NCBI GenBank assembly: GCA_033026295.1
Contig: CM065183.1
Coordinates: 3,472,001-3,536,000 of the forward strand
Reading direction: 5' to 3'
DNA length: 64,000 bases
Source of the DNA: Channa striata
Lineage: Eukaryota; Chordata; Actinopteri; Anabantiformes; Channidae
The position numbers and the translations under genes are program-made. Below, piece after piece: positions 62,125-64,000 of the stretch. Position 1 is the first letter of the stretch, and each line of letters begins with the position of its first letter. The notes beneath the pieces were generated by a model that worked only from the letters and a program-made list of their open reading frames with translations, did not search any database and was not told the origin of the DNA.

Positions 62125-62196
62125 ATTTTTGCACAACAACAGAATTACACAGCTAGTCCCAGGAACCTTCTCACATCTTGAATCCATGAAGCGACT
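62125..62196 (+). CDS. pxdn: pxdn exon 6: LRR 5
   Basis: A 72-nt exon, phase 2 to 2. It encodes [20 protein letters not shown] then MKRL, against human [20 protein letters not shown]. Donor ACT|GTAAGT. Confidence 0.96.
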
Positions 62197-63015
62197 GTAA
62201 GTGGAAAAGCTCTCAACAACCACTCAAATATCTGTGTGAGAATGCATGTTTGTGTCCGTGTCTGTAGTTTATCCCATGACACCCGCTATGTGATGGGGTG
62301 TGTTTGTCAGTTAAAGGCCGTATAACCACACGACAGCGTTCTCACGCTTCTTTGGCTTCAAGTTAGCTTCTTTCGTAAGGGTCACAGCCCAGTCCGTCCC
62401 ATAGTTTTCATTTTCCTTAGTGAGTCAGCTGCAGTGGAGATCAGGAAGGACTGGGTAGGGTGGGTTTTGTTAGGAAAGAAAGAAAATGAAAATTCGACCA
62501 TGTCGCTTGCAGAAAATATCATTAGTTTATCCTGAAATATGAGAATTCGGGGTCTTTGAGGCCAGCTGTCTCCAGTACAGCTCCGAATTCCATCCTCTTC
62601 CGCCCAGTGCAGTGAAATGGCATTGACTTCACCCTGATTATGATGTTTAGTATTCTGGTTGGAAAAGATTAAGAAAAGAGCCTTACAAAAAGTCTTACAA
62701 TTAAAAGAACTGTCCCATTTTTCATTCATAACCAAGTCAGTGTAGTAGAAAGAAAAACTGGATGATTTACCAGAACATAGAGGCAAGCAGGGAGATAGTT
62801 TCCCACGGCAGGAGAGAGCGTGTTCCAGTTTGGTCCCGCTGAGCCCCACTGTTTGGATTGAACTGAGCTGCGCCTGGCCATGCCAGACCAGTTTTTACTT
62901 CATAAACTGCCAGAGAGGATTTACCTAAAACTGCTGAATGCACAATTTTGCAGTTATGTCATATAACGTGGCTTCATGTATGCCTTGTGTCTGTATATGT
63001 TCTCTGTGTGTTCAG
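62197..63015 (+). other. pxdn intron 6
   Basis: An 819-bp intron with no exon or repeat recognised. The acceptor TCTGTGTGTTCAG has a TG-rich rather than pure pyrimidine tract. Confidence 0.75.
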
Positions 63016-63185
63016 GCGACTTGATTCCAATGCTTTAAACTGTGACTGTGAGTTGCTGTGGCTGGCTGACCTACTGAAGGATTACGCTGAGTCAGGCAAT
63101 GCCCAGGCTGCTGCCACCTGCGACTACCCCACCCGCCTGCAGGGCAGATCTGTGGCAACTCTCACCGCCGAGGAGCTCAACTGTG
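63016..63185 (+). CDS. pxdn: pxdn exon 7: LRR C-terminal cap
   Basis: The exon is 170 nt, phase 2 in, phase 1 out. It reads RLDSNALNCDCELLWLADLL, KDYAESGNAQAAATCDYPTR and LQGRSVATLTAEELNC. The NCDCELLWL and final C are the cysteine pattern of an LRR C-terminal cap, and the match to human PXDN is close. Donor TGTG|GTAAGG. The following Ig-like exons are outside the window. Confidence 0.96.
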
Positions 63186-64000
63186 GTAAGGACACATAAA
63201 CTGAGCATGACATTTCCGGGAATGTCATGGAATGATTGTGGGCACATCCAAAGTACTGACAATCAAGAATTGACATTATTGTGGGGGAGTCTGGGAATAT
63301 TTTGACATTTGTTTATTGCAGTAATCAGTTTAAGGTATTCTGTAAGTGTATTTTTAAATGAAGTGTTTTCAGCTGTTGCACTCTGTGCACTGGAAATTTG
63401 AATGAGAGGTTAATTCTTATGGACAGACATTTAACTGTCCAAATACTGTTTCACCCAGCGTGTAGTGAATGCTGCAGTCTGAGCCGGGAAGCCTAGTTAG
63501 CAGCTGAATATAACTCAGATCTTAGTAGCTAATTTGATGGGTTTAACCTGTCAATTACTGCTTAGTGCAACGCCATCCACTTCTCCGGAATAAATAGAAA
63601 AGCAGCATTAAACAATGCACAGTGAATTGAACAGCTGTCTAAGAGACAGAAAGTGCCACCTTCTTGGAAAAGTGGTACGTGATGAGCCAGACGTGCCTCC
63701 TTATTGTACCTCAGGTTGTGTAAACAGGATTACCACTGCAATTACCAGCCCAGTGTTAATGCTCATTTGGTGGTATCATGGACTGATCTTCCTTTGAATT
63801 TGGGTTAGTTGGTTTTTTTAAACACTGCTTGATATTGTACCCTCACATGGATTGATCAGCAGTCACTGAAAAAGGTTTGACTGTGGCAAGTTTAAGGTAA
63901 AAAAAAGGGTGGTTTGGGTTGGTGGGTTCATGTACAAAACAAAATTGTCAATGCAGTCAAGTTGTTGATAATCAGTTTTTGTCCCTCAGACACAAGTTAA
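63186..64000 (+). other. pxdn intron 7, partial
   Basis: No exon is recognised up to the window end. A CCCTCAG at 63,984-63,990 resembles an acceptor, but the sequence after it would give a stop (G-AC ACA AGT TAA), so it is not accepted. Confidence 0.7.

Noticed and set aside
63984..64000. Next pxdn exon starting after CCCTCAG
   Set aside because: Joining G from the previous exon gives GAC ACA AGT TAA, a stop after three codons, and no resemblance to the Ig-like region.

Overview
The window is nuclear genomic DNA from a vertebrate, almost certainly a ray-finned fish. Coding sequence is cut into many short exons with GT..AG introns. Introns carry long CA/GT microsatellites and relics of teleost-type transposons (a Tc1-like transposase tail, an L2/Rex1-like reverse-transcriptase tail, a SINE-like repeat). 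I see no prokaryotic, viral, CRISPR or operon features. Gene names rest on remembered protein families, not on a database search.

Two genes lie head to tail on the + strand. From before base 1 to about 39,665 is the 3' part of a MYT1L orthologue, a neuronal CCHHC zinc-finger transcription factor. Eighteen coding exons between 7,399 and 37,105 are identified, and all their splice phases agree. A nineteenth exon (36,601-36,663) is a possible optional cassette. The N-terminal exon with the first half of finger 1 lies upstream of the window. The 3' UTR ends at an AATAAA at 39,644. After about 4.2 kb of intergenic DNA with a LINE relic, pxdn (peroxidasin) starts at the ATG at 43,895. It contributes its signal peptide, LRR N-cap, five one-exon leucine-rich repeats and LRR C-cap before the window ends. 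Its Ig, peroxidase and VWC parts lie beyond 64,000. MYT1L followed by PXDN in the same orientation is also the human 2p25.3 order, which supports both names.

The genes are neighbours, not partners. myt1l acts in the nucleus of neurons. pxdn encodes a secreted haem peroxidase that cross-links collagen IV in basement membranes.

The most notable observations are: (1) an apparent one-base frameshift inside the acidic exon 7,399-7,857; (2) an intact finger exon (28,225-28,287) that the canonical mammalian MYT1L protein lacks; (3) a perfect 63-nt in-frame cassette exon candidate before the last exon; (4) a run of 39 acidic residues where human MYT1L has only a short acidic stretch; (5) a transposon nested inside a SINE-like repeat in pxdn intron 2. 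I found no evidence of a previously undescribed biological system. The rest of the window is intronic or intergenic sequence in which I see only repeats.
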